Origin: Deroplatys truncata | Lineage: Eukaryota > Arthropoda > Insecta > Mantodea > Mantidae | Reading direction: 5' to 3' | Length of the DNA stretch: 64,000 nucleotides | Assembly: GCA_030765065.1 (NCBI GenBank) | Contig: CM060987.1 | Location: 74,348,557 to 74,412,556, forward strand | Shown: positions 1 to 10,546 of the stretch, in pieces | How positions within the stretch are numbered: position 1 is the first letter of the stretch | Layout: every line of letters begins with the position of its first letter | The notes under the pieces: model-generated | The model's input: only the letters and a program-made list of their open reading frames with translations | Databases searched by the model: none | What the model was told of the DNA's origin: nothing | Made by a program: the position numbers and the translations under genes

Positions 1-1232
1 GTTAAATATCCATCTTTAGAATCAGTAATTCGACCAGTGCCTCATAGACCAGGCCTTCCCATACCGTTCCACCAGATGACAGAAATGTGACTGAAGATTT
101 TGAAAGTGTTGATGACATTGGTGAATTACAACAACAGAGTGACCCAGTTTTTATGGAAGGAGTTACCATAAATGAACCCACTTTCTAACACAGGAGCATC
201 TAAATGATTTGGTTCGTGATCTTGGGTTATCTAAAAGTAAAGTTGATTTGCTTAAGATTGAAAGGCTGGCACCTCCTGCAAGATGGCACCAAAGTAAGTT
301 CTTTCCGTCAACACCAAAAGGAATTTGATGATTTATTTTCTAAACAGGAGGACCTAGTTTTCTGTAATAATGTTGTTTCTTTGATGGAAGCTCGAAAGGA
401 GTCTTGCTACATAATGGAAACAAGTTTCCATATATTCCTATAGCCCACGCAGTTGGTATGAAGTAGTGTTACGTGAACATGCATCTCTTGCTATCCAATA
501 TCCAGTATGATGACTATTCATGGCAGATATATGCAGATTTTAAAGTGGTAGCTATCTTGGATTACAACTTAGCTATATTTGCTGTTTCTTGTGCATATGG
601 GATAGTAGAGATAAAAGCAATCATTGTGTTAAAAAAAGCTGGCCAAAGAGAGAGAGAGAGAGAGAGTCCAATCCACTTATTCATCAACCACTTGTAAGTG
701 CTGACAGAATCTTATTGCCTCCATCACACATCAAACTAGGTTTGATTAAGGACTTGAATGGATTGTGACGAGAGAGCATTTCTGTTTCTGAAAACTAAGT
801 TTCCAAAGATCAGTGAAGCGAAACTAAAAGAGGGAATATTTGTTGGCCTTCAAATTAGAGAACTTATGAAATATTCACAGTTTGAAAGCCTGTTACATAT
901 GCAAGAACGAGCTGCATGGTTCTCTTTCAAAAACATTGTCATAAACTTTCTAGGAAACTACAGGTCTGAACATTACAGAGAACTTGTCAATGAGCTGATT
1001 GAGAACTACAAGATCATGGGATGTAATATGTCTTTGAAAATACACATGTTGCACTTCCATCTTGACTTCTTCCCTGAGAACCTCAGCACTGTCAGCGATG
1101 TACATGGCAAGCATTTCCATCAGGACATCGTTAAAATGGAAAGATGCTACCAGGGAAAATGGACTCCAAATATGTTGGCAGACTACTGTTGGACATCCAA
1201 GAGAGATGTTCCTCAAACAAAGTACAGTTGAA
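1..1232 (+). pseudogene. broken copy of an arthropod transposon-associated gene of unknown function
   Basis: The clearest part is an open stretch at 758-1231 (157 codons, no intron) with the motifs AKLKEGIFVGLQIREL, NFLGNYR, HFHLDFFPENLSTVSD, GKHFHQDI and CYQGKWTPNMLADYCW. I recognise this as a protein family found in high copy in many arthropod genomes, usually annotated only as uncharacterised, with conserved Cys, His and Trp residues. Upstream, 200-750 shows the expected preceding parts in shifting frames: ERLAPPARWHQ, then PIAHAVGMK, then ADFKVVAILDYNLAIFAVSC, then ILLPPSHIKLG. At least three frameshifts or stops separate them, and the start of the gene lies left of the window. It is a dead, dispersed copy rather than a host gene. 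A (GA)n run at about 648-666 interrupts the coding remnant. The molecular function of the family is not known to me. Confidence 0.6.
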
Positions 1233-1875
1233 AGTCTACATTCATTTTAGGTATGTAAAAGGTATTATATTAAAATGTATAATGACCAGAAATGTTATTC
1301 ATGCAATTACTCAAAAACTATGGGTGATGGAGAAGTTCTGTATAAAGATTTGAAATCAGCACAAAAAGTCAGTAAGACTCACCCATTTGTACTTCTTTTA
1401 ACATTAAAAATCTTAAATTTTGTTGACCAGTGTTATTGTAAAAATAGAAGTCTTTATGTAAATGGTATTAACCCTTTATAGCCTGGTGTACCACATTCGT
1501 TACTAAGGTTCTTGGTTTATGTTTGTTTTTTTAGGTTTGGGGTTTTTAATGGTTTCTTTTAATTAATTTCTTATTACACTAACCTTCAGCAATAAAATTA
1601 AACTATTTGTAGCTTTGTTTTATATTGTAAAAATATTAAGTTTTTTTCAGTAAAAATGTTTTTTTATAACGAAGCAAAATCCATGCAACTACAGTCAAAT
1701 GTAACCCCATCAGCATCCAAGTGTGCCATTACACCAGTTATTTTACTTGAGCCCATTCCTGTCCTTTGCCAAAGGCACAGTTGACTACAGATGCTGGGAC
1801 TCAAAATCATGATGTTTGGCTTTGAATGAATGGCCAGTCCATTTTGTATTGCTCTAACACTTCTGGGAGATTGTT
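1233..1875. other. AT-rich spacer, nothing recognised
   Basis: No gene, repeat boundary or RNA signal was recognised. The GC content rises slightly at 1680-1870, where the sequence may be a remnant of another mobile element, but no family could be assigned. Confidence 0.4.
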
Positions 1876-2830
1876 TTGAAAACTTTAATAGATGCATTAC
1901 TACATGAACCGGATGTGATGAAAACCATCGCTTATGCTGACAATCTCCTATTTATTGTAGAGGGACGAAGTAGGCAAGAAATTGAACACTCAATTAAACT
2001 AATGGCAAAATTGGAGTATGGTGCAAACAGACAAAATTGGAAATTGCACCTAGTAAATCCAGTTTTATGCTACTAAAAGGAAAATTATAAGAGATCCTAT
2101 AATTAAATATGAAAATGCAAATATAAGATGCCGAAAAGAAGCAAAATATCTTGAAATTTATTTAGATGAAAAATTATATTTTAGGAAACACATAGATTTC
2201 TTTCTAATAAAGTTGAAACAATAATGATGACCTTAGCCAGGACAACACAATCTAAATACAGCATACTTTTAAATTCATTTAAAACATATAACTGCATATT
2301 TTCATCAATTATATCTTATGGCACAGGAGTATGGGCTAAAAGGATGAATAATGTACAAATTAAAACACTTAAGACGATCCCAAAGGAAGGTACCATTAAG
2401 ATATATGGTTGCTCTTAATACGACACCGACTATGGCATTATTAATTTTAACAGGAACAACACTAATTGATTACTAAATAAAATTAAGAGGAGCAACTTAT
2501 TGGTTTAAAACAGAAAATTAGATAAAGTAGAAGAAATAATAGGAAGATGATGTTTAAATTTAAGGGAAATAAAGAATACTTTAATGCATGATTGGCAGAT
2601 AGAATGGAGCACTACAGAAGTAGGAAGGAGAACTTTGAGATTTTTTCGAATATCTTGGAAAGACTCAGTCTTAAACACATACAACCCACAAAAGGTTTAA
2701 TACATTATCTGACTAGGTATAGCCCATATAAAACATATTGGCACAAAATTAAAAAAAGTTTTAAGTAATATATGAAATATATGTCAAGTACCCAGAACAC
2801 TGGAGCATACGCTCTTTGTATGCCCAAAAA
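1876..2830 (+). mobile_element. R1-like LINE fragment, reverse transcriptase C-terminal half
   Basis: The degraded reading frames carry the C-terminal half of an R1-clade reverse transcriptase. Seen are IAYADNLLFIVEG (the YADD active-site box with the second Asp changed to Asn), RQNWKLHLVNP (the kLeia-ap box), KYENANIKMPKRSKI, and ISYGTGVWAKRMN. Further on, TGAYALCMPKK resembles the Cys/His knuckle that follows the reverse transcriptase in R1 elements. Several frameshifts and stops break the frame and the 5' part is missing, so it cannot be active. The 3' end is not sharply defined; a purine-rich stretch follows directly. Confidence 0.7.
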
Positions 2831-2879
2831 ATAATAATAAAATAGATGAAGAAAGAAGAACTGTAGTAATATATACACA

Positions 2880-3355
2880 AACATAGACTGAAAAAAAGGA
2901 AGAAGAGAATGATAACAAAAGGAAGAAGGAATTAGATGGAAATATGGAGAGTTGGGAGGAGGAGAGGGAGTATTGGAGCCAAGAGACATGAATAGCATGC
3001 AGGCAGTAGGGAAGAGGAGGAACAAGATGGAGAGTTGAGCGGTGTAGAGGGTGGTGGAGTTGGGGAGATGGAATACTTGCTGATAGCAGGAGAGGAGGAG
3101 CTGGGAGCTGAGGGAGGATTGGGGAAAAGTATGGAGCTAACCACTGAACCTGTGAAGGAGAAGGTGAGTGAAAGAATGAAGTGTAGTGAAAGAGAAGTGA
3201 AGTGATAAGTGAAAAGTAAGGAAGGATGGGATAAAGTACCCGGTAGTGAGTGGAATAGTGAAAGTTAATGAAGCTAAAAATATATAACAGTGAAAAGTAA
3301 TAGTGAGAGTCAAGTAAATAAGAAATAGAAGAAAGTGAAGTGATTAGTGGATGCA
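2880..3355 (+). repeat. purine-rich low-complexity tract
   Basis: Over about 470 bp the + strand is dominated by A and G, with GAAG, GGAG and GTGAAA blocks and few pyrimidines. The long open frames on the opposite strand (Ser/Pro/Leu-rich) are a by-product of this composition. The tract follows the R1-like relic directly and may be what is left of its charged C-terminal coding region, since one + frame reads as Lys/Glu-rich. Confidence 0.6.
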
Positions 3356-3429
3356 CTTAAATATTGGAAGATAAACATATTATAGACATAGTGTTTAAAG
3401 ATAAAGGTTAAAAATTTAGAGTAATAAAT

Positions 3430-3960
3430 AATTAGTTGGGTGTTAGATGAAACAAGCAATATGATTTTATTGCAGGTTATAATGATTAAATTTATTGAAT
3501 TAATTGTTCTTCCATACTAACTTGTGCAGGACAAAGTTGGAAAGGTAGAATCAGAAGGACTCAAAAATTCAATGCCATAGCTGGAGTTTGAACCATGGAT
3601 CTCCCGGTTTCCATCCAGTTACTCTCCACTGAGCTACCATGGTAACATGCCGGTAGGACATTAAATGCTGACTTGCATTTTTCCGGTAAACCACAAGGAG
3701 ATCTCAAATTATTTTGAGATGACATACTCCAATGGCGACTTACAATGTTGTAAGTATTTTAAGTCCCAGGCCTTTTGGTTTACTGGAAAAATGCGAGTCA
3801 GCATTTAATGTCCTACCGGCATGTTGCCATAGTAGCTCAGTGGTTAGAGTAACCAGATGGAAACCAGGAGATCCGTGGTTCAAATCCCAGCTATGGCATT
3901 GAATTTTTGTGTCCTCTGATTCTACCTTTCCAACCATTACATTTATTGATAAATAATGAC
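3430..3960. repeat. palindromic element with a tRNA-like sequence in each arm
   Basis: Two arms of about 190 bp are inverted copies of each other around a centre near 3735-3745. In the right arm, 3826-3897 looks like a tRNA: the first seven bases GCCATAG pair perfectly with the last seven CTATGGC, an A-box-like TAGCTCAGTGGTTAGAG follows, and GTGGTTCAAATCCC is a good B box. The left arm holds the inverted copy at about 3577-3645. Outside the tRNA part both arms carry the matching flank TTGAATTTTTG...CTGATTCTACC and inside it GCATTTAATGTCCTACC. The homology runs through the regions flanking the tRNA, so this is a palindromic unit and not just two chance SINE insertions. Related units lie at 36108-36294 and 44985-45634. 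Confidence 0.75.
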
Positions 3961-6183
3961 ACAAAGAAATATTTATGAACTTTAAGTGAAAGTGAGGAAC
4001 ATGTATTAAAGAAATTTAGTAAATGGAATTACTGGAGAATTAGTTACAATATTTAAATGAAATTAATGTGAAATAGAATATTAAATAAATGAATTAAATG
4101 CACACTTAGATTAAGAGGCAGATTGGTTACTACTATTTAACCTGCTGGATACCAGTAGTTAAAAGTTTATATTACAGTAGAATTAAAGGGTAGTAGGTGC
4201 CAACTGGCAACCAGTTGGGAGAGCTGCTGGCCTCCAGTAGCAAGTAATAGTGGGAAATATTATTGGAATTAATTTTTAATGTACATTTTATTTTATTTAT
4301 TATTATTATTTAATTATTTTATTATTTTAGTTTAGTAGGTTAAGAATATAATTATCTGTACAATTATGAATAGAAACAAATGATGTAATAAGTATTGATC
4401 AATAAACAACAAATTTGGAATATACATCCTGGTTTAGGCAGCCAGATGCCAGGATGATGTATTACAGATTTATTTTATTTGTTGTGTTCATTTCACAAGA
4501 TCCACAATGCATTTTGCTCTATTTTTTTCAGCCATTGAGCATTTTCAATCCTTGAGTCTAACATAACTCATTAAGTGAAATAAAATGCAACTATTCTTTC
4601 ATCTTTCATTTATGTGTGCCAGTCATAGCAGTGTCTTTGCATATTCAGCTGCATTGTATAATATGCCTGAACATGCTGTATATTTTGCTGCAAGAATAAT
4701 TATAGAAGTAAATATGTGTCTGTCAGTTTTTGGAATATAGATTATATTCACACACATACTCAGACACCCAATAAATTCACCAGCAGCTGATAAATGCAGG
4801 ATAACTGATGGGTATATAAAGTGTTTTAATTTGCCAACAATATTTATACACTTTGTATATCCTTTGATCTTTTAAATCATAAGTTATTTTTACCTCTCTA
4901 ACTTCTTATGTCCTACATCAGTTGTATGTTTACTCTTAGACAAAAAATTAAGCAGACTTCAAAGCGTGAATTTGTTTAAGTTCGGCTCATTCTGTGCTCA
5001 TTTTACAACGGCAAACCTTTAGCTTTATTTTGTTGCCATCAGTCATACTGAGTTCTCAATGACAAACTTAAGCTGATAGGCAAGCAGTTATAAGCAGGTA
5101 TTTAATGTGAGAACTACCATTCAGTCAATTAGAGCATATGAAGAAAATGTGCTTTCCTGTTTACCACAAACTTTGAAAATGAATGTAGGTTGGCATTAAA
5201 CCAAATATTGGGAACACAGCATCAGATGTACTGGACTCGCTTTCTGGATATTGCTCATTTTTTGTTATGGTTTATAGATTCAGTATGTTTAAATAAAAGA
5301 CAATTTTTGTAATTCGCAAATGCCCTGTATTTGCATTACTGCATTTTTTATACAGCTTGTGTACCTTATTAGGAATCGACTTACTATTTCAGCTGCCTCA
5401 AAGATAGTGCACCAACCTTTTTTTAGGAAAACTTGTAATTCAGAGCAGTAATTAAAATAAAACATAGTGACAAACTCTTTTTACAATCATCTCAATAATT
5501 ACTAATAATGACAAACATTAATGTTCATTAAATCTTGCATTTTAAAGGAAAATAAAAAGCCACTCCTTTAAAGATCATGACACATTTAAGTTTGTTTCCC
5601 TCATGAACCACTTGAAATTGCTGAAAGTAAACTGAATGCAATCACCACTGCAATATAGCTTCTCTATATACTGTTCTTATAGTAAATATTTTGCACACTG
5701 TAAAATCAAATTTTTTATTAAGTATTTGATTAGCTTGTATGTAAATCCCCTCAAGCATCTTAAGACTTTGAAATTTTAGATTTGAAAAAGTGACAAAAGT
5801 ACCTAAAGTGAGTCACAAAATTATTAAATTATGCTTTATTTTTAATTATACAATTATATATTTTACATTTGAATATGATTCTGACAAGCATAACATGTTA
5901 TTCTTAATTAACAACACAGTAGATTATAAAAATTTACTTGAAATTTCTCCACAGGCTGTCTTTTCTCAGCTAAAACCATTTTAAAGGCTGAAAGGACACT
6001 GATACTTTAGTCATTAACTTTTTTGTTACAGTTTTCATGTCCACTTCTTCTGGAATTTTTTCTCCAATCACCTAGACATTTAATTAGCCAATCAAAGACC
6101 CTTCTGGTCAGGAGGAGAACGTTCAGGTATTTTTGAAGACAAAAATCTGAAATTAAGTTTAAAAGCAAACATCCCCTTTCTTT
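3961..6183. other. AT-rich non-coding stretch
   Basis: No gene was recognised. A short perfect-looking hairpin (CCAACTGG / CCAGTTGG) is at about 4199-4217 and another imperfect one at 4427-4465. The 4200-4480 part, ending in a run with AATAAAC, could be the 3' end of a LINE, but no reading frame supports this. Confidence 0.4.
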
Positions 6184-6876
6184 CACCAAACTCTCCTTAA
6201 TTCACCTAATCTCTGTTCTGTAGTTTTTCTGGCCCAAAAATGGGTCTGCACATGAATAACTCTCTGCTTGACATCTCATGAACACATGGAGGAGCCTCGT
6301 TTCTTCCCCCAAAACTAAATTTACTGTTGTGCTAATTCCAGAATGGATGAAGAAATGTTATCAAATATAGTTCATTACTTTTTACTGCAGAAAGCACCTT
6401 ATCTATGGCAGGGGGCTCATCGTTTAAGAAAAAGTGTGCACCTTGAAGTATATGGTGAAATCAGTAGGGTAGTTTTGAGTTACTTTTTCCCATTTTTTCA
6501 CCAAACTCTCCTTAATTCACCTAATCTCTGTTCTGTATTTTCTGGCCCAAGAATGGCTCCACACTAAACATAGTATCACCTGCATTTAACATCGCATGAA
6601 CACATGGAGGAGCTTCCTTTCTTCCCCCAAGCTGTTTACTTTTGGGGCCTCAAGAACTACCATCATTACCTCCCAAATTTATATTAACCACATGCTATCT
6701 TTCACTGCACAGGCACTGAGTATTAAAATACATGCCTAAAAGTATTATTGTACTAATTCAAGAATGGATGAAGAAATATTATGAAAAATATATAGTTCAT
6801 TAATTTTTATTGCAAAAAGCACCTTATCTATGGTAGGGGATTCATTGTTTTAAAAAAAGGCTATGCTCCTTGAACC
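6184..6876 (+). repeat. two-copy tandem duplication
   Basis: A first unit (6184-6447) and a second unit (6499-6876) share the same order of blocks: CTCCTTAATTCACCTAATCT, TCTGGCCCAA, GAACACATGGAGGAGC, GAATGGATGAAGAAAT and AGCACCTTATCTATGG. The second unit has about 110 bp extra between the third and fourth blocks. The copies differ by scattered substitutions, so the duplication is not recent. No protein or mobile-element family was recognised in it. Confidence 0.8.
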
Positions 6877-7620
6877 AGATGGCACTTGCAAATCGCCCAA
6901 TTTGCCTAAAACACTGCATGTCAATTCATTTTCATTTTTGGGGTTTTCACACTTTCTGCCTCCTTCACTTTCTCCCTCACATTGTGAAGCAGATTCACAG
7001 ACACGCCTTGCTTTTGATGTTAATTTAATGATATCCTTAACAATAATGCCCATAAAGTTGAATACATTCAAAATTGTCATTTTTTTCACCAGTTTAATTA
7101 AAGTGCTCTGACCTGCTATGCACTCAGCCATGATCGAGACATAAGCAATACTGCATTAGCATAACCATTGCTTCTCTACAATAAACAATGCAGGAATATC
7201 AATGGCTGCATGTCCATAATAATAATAATAGAAGCTAATCATTATTTAAGTTAGGTTTAAATGAAACAATTGTTGAAATACTGTGCATATTCACATCTCT
7301 CTTATTTGAAGTACAAAAGCATGATAATAATACATCTAGTGCAATAACAAGCTATTTTTCTTGCTTGGAAGGTGCGTTTGTCTTGGGCTGGATTGTTTAT
7401 AGTACTGTTAAAAATTACCACCACTACAATGATTTACCTGTTTCATTTTCCCATCTTGAAATAAGGCATTTATAACCTATCAGCTAGGAATGGATCAAAG
7501 AAGCTTTTGAAAATGTATATTTTTGCATTATTTATTTTCACATTACTATGCAGTGCAACAATAAAGAATGGGGACACTCAAATCACAGATGGAGACTAAA
7601 AATGAAGTATTGTACTTGTC
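6877..7620. other. non-coding stretch, nothing recognised
   Basis: There is a 93-codon open frame on the minus strand (6850-7131) with no recognised motif and no splice context. A short (ATA)n run is at 7217-7229. No support for a gene. Confidence 0.4.
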
Positions 7621-7850
7621 CGTGAACGAGGTGGTGCTGTGGTAACGTGTGCGACTTGCATTTGGAAGATCTTGGGTTTGATCCCCGGCAACCACTCACT
7701 TTTTCATGGTTTCCATGGTTCAGCAGGCAAATGGGAGTGGTTTCTTCTCTACCACAATTTCCTTTCCATCATTTCCGTTTCCTTCAAATCTTTCAGGTGT
7801 GCATATAGGTTTCATGGCATATGGCAGTGCCGGACATATGACTTGGATGC
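7621..7850 (+). mobile_element. tRNA-derived SINE
   Basis: A tRNA-like head has an A-box region (GTGGTGCTGTGGTAACGTG) and a B box (TGGGTTTGATCCCCGG, about 7674-7689). The body has GGCAAATGGGAG and ATTTCCTTTCCATCATTTCC, which resembles the body of a widespread insect SINE type carrying GGCAAATGCTGGGG. A diverged relative lies inverted at 10262-10500. The 3' end is uncertain. Confidence 0.6.
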
Positions 7851-8998
7851 ATGCTCAATGGAAAGAGTATTCACTGTGGACACCATAGGGCTACTTGGTT
7901 GATGGGCTGTTCATCACCCTCTTTAGGCAGCTCAAGCAGTTGGACGGATCTGTGAGCTCAGAAATGTTAGCAATTTCTGCACATCTCTGTGGCCTCCTTC
8001 ACCTCATCCCTTCCTCCTGGAGGGTAGTAGTCACAAGGCTCTATGCATGTCGCAGTGAGCAGAGTATCTTGTATCCTACTGAACTTGTCATTGCAGCATT
8101 CAAATGTTGATCAGAGCCATGTAATGGTTGGCAGCCAGCCATAATGAGCTGTATTTCTTTGTTGACTCAAATCCGTAATGTAGTCTATATACTTACAGGC
8201 CTTCTGTGAGCAGATAATGCATAATTTAAAAATAAAATATTTTAAAAATTACTTCTTTCAGGAATTGCTAGGCAAGAAGCATCGAAATAGGCATCCACCA
8301 CCCTTTCAATACAGTTTAGGCAGTCTAAAGTGCATTCATAGCCTTTTGTTTTCATGATTTATAAACATATATGCAATTGTTAACCATGTCCCCCAAACGA
8401 AGTGTGTAAGCAGCCATTTGTATTAAAATTCAAGTTCTAGACAAAAAAAGAAGCTGCCTTGGTATTTACGATCATAAAGACAGTGACTTATTACAAGCAA
8501 AATCGGATTTTGATATGAACACACACACTATGGCTAAAAATTGTAACATAGTGTATTTATAAATGTTAAACTCAAATTGTAAACATACAGCATTTTAAAA
8601 ACTCTGTTGTGTTGCATTCTCACAACTTTTTCGTGCCACAATCATTTGTTTTTATTAGCTTCTACAAACTGTTCTTGCAAAAACTTATTTTTCTATTTAC
8701 TTCATGTTAAGTCAGAATAAATGTTTGCAGAAATAGTTTCATTACATCTTTTGTTGTATGTGCAAAGGGGATGCAGGAAGCTGAAATGGTGGTCAGATCA
8801 CTTCAGCTTTGAAATTGCAGTCTTTCCATGGTATAGTGAGAAATAACTGAGTGGCAACAGGACTTAAAAAAATAAATACTGGAAAAATCAAACAAACAAT
8901 AACAGATATCTTGGAAATGACCATTGCCACAAAAAAGAATCATTTGAAGTAGATTGTATGTTTTAAGATGATAAACATTTATTGCATAGTATATTTTT
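7851..8998. other. AT-rich spacer
   Basis: Nothing recognised apart from the possible tail of the SINE on the left. The right edge is the start of a repeat H copy. Confidence 0.4.
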
Positions 8999-9128
8999 AC
9001 TTTCTCTACTACGTATAGTAAGTAGGGGAAGTATTGTATTCCACCCAAAAATTCGATACCGAGATTTCACCGGAAATATATGTTTTGAGACCCCCTGAAT
9101 CCAAAAAAAGCATTTTTGGAAACATGTC

Positions 9129-9168
<40 letters not shown>

Positions 9169-9945
9169 TGTCTGTCTGTCTGTCTGTCTGTGAACAGCAT
9201 AACTCAGAAACGAACAGTCGGATAAACACCAAACTTGGTATTTAGGTTCAGTATCTTCCAAGGATGCGACACGAAGGTTTTCAAGAAAATCCCCCCACCC
9301 CAGATTACCCTTTACATGGAAGATTTTTCGAAAATTTTAATTTTCTCAAAAATGGCTCTAATGATTTTGATTAAAATATCATATGTTTAAGATATTTTTA
9401 TGACAAATAGAATGTATATCTTGAATTTTCTGGGAATGTCTCCAAAAGTATTCTTCATTTGAACGACTTTTGCATAACTGGTAAACCATAAGAGATAGAC
9501 AAAATTTTACTACACAAAAAATGTAGATCACATTAAAATACACAATTTATGTCATATACATTTTTTTTGTTGTTGAGTGAACCATTTTCGAGATATTGCT
9601 TGTTATTCCCTAAAATTGTTCAATACTTATTTTCTCAAATGGGAATTCGTTATTCATTTTTTTGTCTTGGATATGCAAAGAGTATTAATCTGTGGGAAAG
9701 GGAATGGTGCTGCACCTAGCAACCAGCTATTAAGAGATATGTATGTTTTTAAAGGCTACTGTATTTCCAAATTGCCCTTGTAAATATATTATCCCCTTAC
9801 ATCTACAAGAAAATTAGCAATAAGATAGACTCTGCAAATGTTTATCTTGATTAACATGAAGTAGATGGAGAATAAGCGTTTGTAAAAATAGTTTGTACAA
9901 GAGTAGAGAAAGTCATGTGAGTGTAACACATCAGATTTTTGTCTA
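8999..9945 (+). mobile_element. repeat H, full-length copy (Helentron-associated-like)
   Basis: It begins in a T run with ACTTTCTCTACTACGTATAG and ends with AGTAGAGAAAGTCATGTG then GTGTAACACATCAGATTTTT. The 12-bp ACTTTCTCTACT at the start is inverted as AGTAGAGAAAGT near the end. Beyond the second one, ATGTG and CACAT form a hairpin with a 7-nt loop, followed by CAG and a T run. A (TG)n(TCTG)n microsatellite sits about 135 bp from the start. No conserved open frame is present, so the unit is non-autonomous. Orientation is given with the hairpin end as 3'. Confidence 0.75.
9134..9191 (+). repeat. (TG)n(TCTG)n microsatellite inside repeat H
   Basis: About 17 TG units pass into six TCTG units. 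The tract lies at the same position in every repeat H copy, between GGAAACATGTCCGTG and GAACAGCATAACTC, so it is an internal part of the element. Confidence 0.95.
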
Positions 9946-9984
9946 TCTTTTATGATGTATCAGTTATACAGCATTCATTCCGAA

Positions 9985-10260
9985 TGAAGCGAGCTGCACA
10001 GTTTGCAGAAAATTCAGTAATACATTTTATCATGTAGATATTTTAAATGTATAATATTCTAATCAACATCAGAGTGATTTTTGAGAATATCAAAAATAAT
10101 GAAAATTTTTCCATGTAAAGGGTAATTTGGGATGGCAATATATTCTTGAAAATCTTTGTGTCACATCTTTTGAAGACAAACTAAAATAGCAGGTTTTGGT
10201 ATTTATCTGACTTTTTGGTTTTAAGTTACGCTGTTCATTCTCGCGGACACACACTTTTTT
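9985..10260 (-). mobile_element. repeat H, diverged fragment
   Basis: The middle of repeat H is recognisable in inverted orientation: AGAAAATTCA, CCATGTAAAGGGTAATTTGG, TTCTTGAAAATC and TATTTATCTGACT...GCTGTTCA. It stops at the microsatellite region where an inverted SINE begins. Confidence 0.7.
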
Positions 10261-10261
10261 T

Positions 10262-10500
10262 TATGGTATCACAGGTGGTGGACACTAATGAAACATGAAA
10301 TGATAAATGGTAGAAGGAAATTTGGGAAGGAAACATTCCAGGCCAAAGTTTAAGGTATCTCCCCAGCATTTGCCAGTCTTGAGGACCTAGGAAAATCTGG
10401 AAGAAATCTCAGTCAGGGAGGACCATTCTGGATTTAAGCTGCAGACCTCCCATTCATGAGTCCATGACTTTAGCTGAACACTGACATGGGTGGCTGAGGT
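10262..10500 (-). mobile_element. tRNA-derived SINE, inverted
   Basis: Read on the minus strand it has a tRNA-like head (CAGTGTTCAGCTAAAGTCA ... GGTCTGCAGCTTAAATCC) and a body with GGCAAATGCTGGGGAGATAC and TTTCCTTCCCAAATTTCC. The GGCAAATGCTGGGG block is typical of a SINE type common in insects. The B box is decayed. Confidence 0.6.
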
Positions 10501-10546
10501 TGTAATGTCATATTTGGTTGTAACAAATCGTAACAATACTATCATA

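Noticed and set aside
2784..3356. 190-codon Ser/Leu-rich minus-strand frame
   Set aside because: It is the complement of a purine-rich tract that lacks stops by composition; no motif or splice context.
3826..3897. Possible functional tRNA gene
   Set aside because: The acceptor stem is perfect and the boxes are good, but the T stem has mismatches, no T-run terminator follows, and the sequence is half of a palindromic repeat.
6850..7131. 93-codon minus-strand frame as a gene
   Set aside because: Overlaps the end of a tandem duplication, no motif recognised, no splice context.
8963..9261. Overlapping frames with THTHTH or VCVCVC runs, repeated at 20.5, 21.7, 27.0 and 44.2 kb
   Set aside because: They come from repeat H and its microsatellite, are open in several frames at once and are not conserved as protein between copies.
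8999..9945. Repeat H as a classical TIR transposon or MITE
   Set aside because: The inverted 12-mers are not both terminal, one end has an additional hairpin and tail, and nested copies show no fixed target duplication.
8999..9945. Repeat H as a canonical Helitron
   Set aside because: It does not begin with TC and end with CTRR, and it lies in T runs rather than between A and T.
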